A stretch of 33,250 nt of DNA, taken from NCBI GenBank assembly GCA_021808995.1, contig JAKBAP010000006.1:1-33250 (forward strand), written 5' to 3'. How positions within the stretch are numbered: position 1 is the stretch's first letter; every line of letters starts with the position of its first letter. The stretch comes from Planctomycetota bacterium. GTDB lineage: Bacteria; Planctomycetota; Planctomycetia; Isosphaerales; Isosphaeraceae. Positions 32,083 through 33,250 of this stretch are shown here, piece by piece. The translations under genes and the position numbers were made by a program. The notes below the pieces were generated by a model, which saw only the letters and a list, made by a program, of their open reading frames with translations, was not told the origin of the DNA and did no database searches.

Positions 32083-32979
32083 ATGGTTAAGGCTTTTGGT
32101 CTACTCTTGCTCTTGTCGGTGGTGGCCACGTTTGACAAGCCCCCTTCTGGCAACGCGGTCATCCGGGCCAAGGCCGGTGCCTCGGAGATCGTCATCACGA
32201 CCACCTCGCGAGTCGCCGGCGCGATCCACTCGGTTCGATGGGGGGGTAAGGAATTCATCGACAGCCTGGACCATGGGCGGCAGCTTCAATCGGCGTCAAA
32301 CCTGGACCGTGGCGGGCCGCTCATCGCCGAGGTCTTCAATCCCACCGAGGCCGGGTCGAGAGCCGATCACATCGGACCCAAATCGTCGAGCAGGCTGCTC
32401 GCCCTCTCGGCTCAAGGCCCGGAGCTTCGGACCAAGTCGCTGATGGCGTTTTGGCTGAAGCCCGGCGAAAGGTCCCAGGGACATCTCGCGCTCAATGATC
32501 GCGTCTTGTCGGCCCATGGGCTCTCCAAGCGAGTCCACATCGGCCATCGTGGCAACCCCCACGTCATCGAATACGACGTGACGTTCACCCTCCCGAAAGG
32601 CGAGCGACACACCATCGCCCAGTTCGAGGCCCTGACCGGCTACATGCCGGCCGAGTTTGGCCGGTTCTTGAAGTATGATCGGAAGAGCCAATCGTTCCAG
32701 CCCCTGGACGACGGGCCTGGCGAGCAAGCCGCCCCAGTGGTGCTGGCGACGGCGAACGGCTCGCACGCGATGGGAATCTATTCGCCCGATCCCTCGCCAG
32801 GCTACGGGCGGTTTCGTTTCTTACCCGAACGCGTCACCAAGTGGAACTGCGTCTTTCGGGTCCGCGACCCAGCCGGGATCAAGCCAGGCGATTACTCTTA
32901 CCGGATGTATGTGGAAGTGGGCACGCTCGAGGACGTTCGCCGCGCCTTGGGCGACCTACACAATGAATTCCACAAGTGA
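32083..32979 (+). CDS. Secreted hypothetical protein, 298 aa
   Basis: A short signal peptide (VKAFGLLLLLSVVA) precedes a beta-rich protein without a recognised catalytic motif. Segments such as GAIHSVRWGGKEFIDSLDHG and VIEYDVTFTLPKGERHT suggest a galactose-mutarotase-like or lectin-like beta-sandwich, by appearance only. AAAGGA lies about 11 bases before the ATG, 18 bases after the transporter gene stop, so the two may be co-transcribed. Function unknown. Confidence 0.7.
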   Translation: MVKAFGLLLLLSVVATFDKPPSGNAVIRAKAGASEIVITTTSRVAGAIHSVRWGGKEFIDSLDHGRQLQSASNLDRGGPLIAEVFNPTEAGSRADHIGPKSSSRLLALSAQGPELRTKSLMAFWLKPGERSQGHLALNDRVLSAHGLSKRVHIGHRGNPHVIEYDVTFTLPKGERHTIAQFEALTGYMPAEFGRFLKYDRKSQSFQPLDDGPGEQAAPVVLATANGSHAMGIYSPDPSPGYGRFRFLPERVTKWNCVFRVRDPAGIKPGDYSYRMYVEVGTLEDVRRALGDLHNEFHK

Positions 32980-33117
32980 GAGGGGAGCGCCACCGCGCGC
33001 TTGGCCCGTTCCTCACGTCGAGGCTGGAAATCACCGCGATCGGTTGATCGAATCCCGATCTCGTTCTAGCCTTCCCAGGACCGCTCCGGAACCACGGGCC
33101 TGACCCCGGGTGTCCAG

Positions 33118-33146
33118 TTGACACGAATCGGGGCGGGCTCGATCTT
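33118..33146 (+). promoter_or_regulatory. Possible promoter before the right-edge gene
   Basis: TTGACA (33118-33123), a perfect -35 hexamer, is followed after 17 bases by GATCTT (33141-33146), only 3/6 to the -10 consensus. It lies about 40 bases before ATG 33184. Confidence 0.4.
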
Positions 33147-33169
33147 ACCCTGAACACGCGCGAGCCCGC
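33133..33169 (+). repeat. Inverted repeat in the leader of the right-edge gene
   Basis: GCGGGCTCG (33133-33141) and CGAGCCCGC (33161-33169) are a perfect 9-bp inverted repeat with a 19-base loop. It overlaps the putative -10 and ends six bases before the ribosome site, so it could be an operator or a leader hairpin. Confidence 0.45.
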
Positions 33170-33183
33170 GCGCCGGAGTCAAA

Positions 33184-33250
33184 ATGATCCAACGGACCAA
33201 ACGGGGACGTCGCGCCTTCGTCCCCGATCACGTCGGCGGCCTTGAGGACC
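33184..33250 (+). CDS. Partial gene: possible planctomycete exported protein (start only)
   Basis: The frame starts at ATG 33184, five bases after GGAG (33175-33178), and runs off the right edge after 22 codons. The peptide reads MIQRTKRGRRAFVP then DHVGGLED, with the next codon starting with C. Many large planctomycete surface proteins open with a basic stretch followed by a LExR motif (LEDR), which this would match if the next residue is Arg. A TTGACA element and an inverted repeat lie upstream. Only the first residues are visible, so identity is inference. Confidence 0.45.
   Translation, partial: MIQRTKRGRRAFVPDHVGGLED

Noticed and set aside
33098-33222. Minus-strand frame ending in IRVNWTPGVRPVVPERSWEG
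   Set aside because: It looks codon-like but is short, closed upstream by an in-frame stop (TGA near 33229), and overlaps a plus-strand start with a better ribosome site and a TTGACA element.
1-33250. CRISPR array, insertion sequence or prophage
   Set aside because: No regularly spaced repeats, transposase, terminal inverted repeats or phage genes were seen; the only recombinase is XerC/D-like.

Overview
The window looks like chromosomal DNA from a planctomycete, most likely of the Isosphaeraceae/Gemmatales type. The basis is gene content rather than a marker gene: FG-GAP/ASPIC-UnbV secreted protein, ECF sigma factor paired with a Ser/Thr kinase, SpoIIE-type phosphatase, squalene-cyclase-like protein with a CxxCH site, very high GC coding DNA, and short proteins with an N-terminal P-x-L-D/E-x-x-x-x-R-like motif. 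No rRNA, tRNA, CRISPR array, insertion sequence or prophage was seen. About 25 genes fill most of the sequence and lie on both strands.

Left part (1-13.4 kb). A structured, gene-poor leader (1-667) carries a 10-codon ORF with an exceptionally complementary Shine-Dalgarno site and two intrinsic terminators. It is followed by a type I-beta DAHP synthase, a TPR/DUF6869-like protein and an FG-GAP/ASPIC-UnbV secreted protein. On the opposite strand lies a complete hen1-pnkp RNA-repair cassette: the 3'-terminal 2'-O-methyltransferase lies upstream of the kinase-phosphatase-ligase. A SpoIIE/PP2C phosphatase (divergent from hen1), a secreted GH2 glycosidase and a small HTH regulator follow.

Middle part (13.4-22 kb). 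This part holds regulatory genes: a 202-aa hypothetical, a 76-aa short protein with its own promoter and terminator, an ECF sigma factor directly coupled to an 864-aa membrane Ser/Thr kinase, a 104-aa hypothetical behind a leader inverted repeat, a XerC/D recombinase, and a minus-strand pair made of a MerR/CarH-like regulator and a sigma-70 (RpoD-like) factor. The CarH-like protein keeps the W-x9-EH helix motif but has Tyr where the cobalamin-ligating His is expected.

Right part (22-33.25 kb). Here are pyrE with a nuclease-like protein just downstream, a CxxCH/terpenoid-cyclase-like secreted protein, a HAD phosphatase-Nudix pair, an orphan periplasmic-binding lipoprotein, a LarA-family (DUF2088) protein, a Tyr/Gly-rich secreted protein, and an NRAMP metal transporter fused to a universal stress protein domain. 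The transporter sits behind a good sigma-70 promoter and a 14-bp palindrome of DtxR/MntR-operator type. A secreted hypothetical follows, then the first codons of what may be a large planctomycete surface protein running off the right edge.

Most genes are ordinary for the group. The strongest items for follow-up are the 5' leader with its micro-ORF, the RNA-repair cassette, the His-less CarH-like regulator/sigma pair, the NRAMP-USP fusion with its operator candidate, and the nuclease-like protein beside pyrE. Three convergent gene pairs overlap at their 3' ends. All functional calls are read from sequence motifs without database searches.
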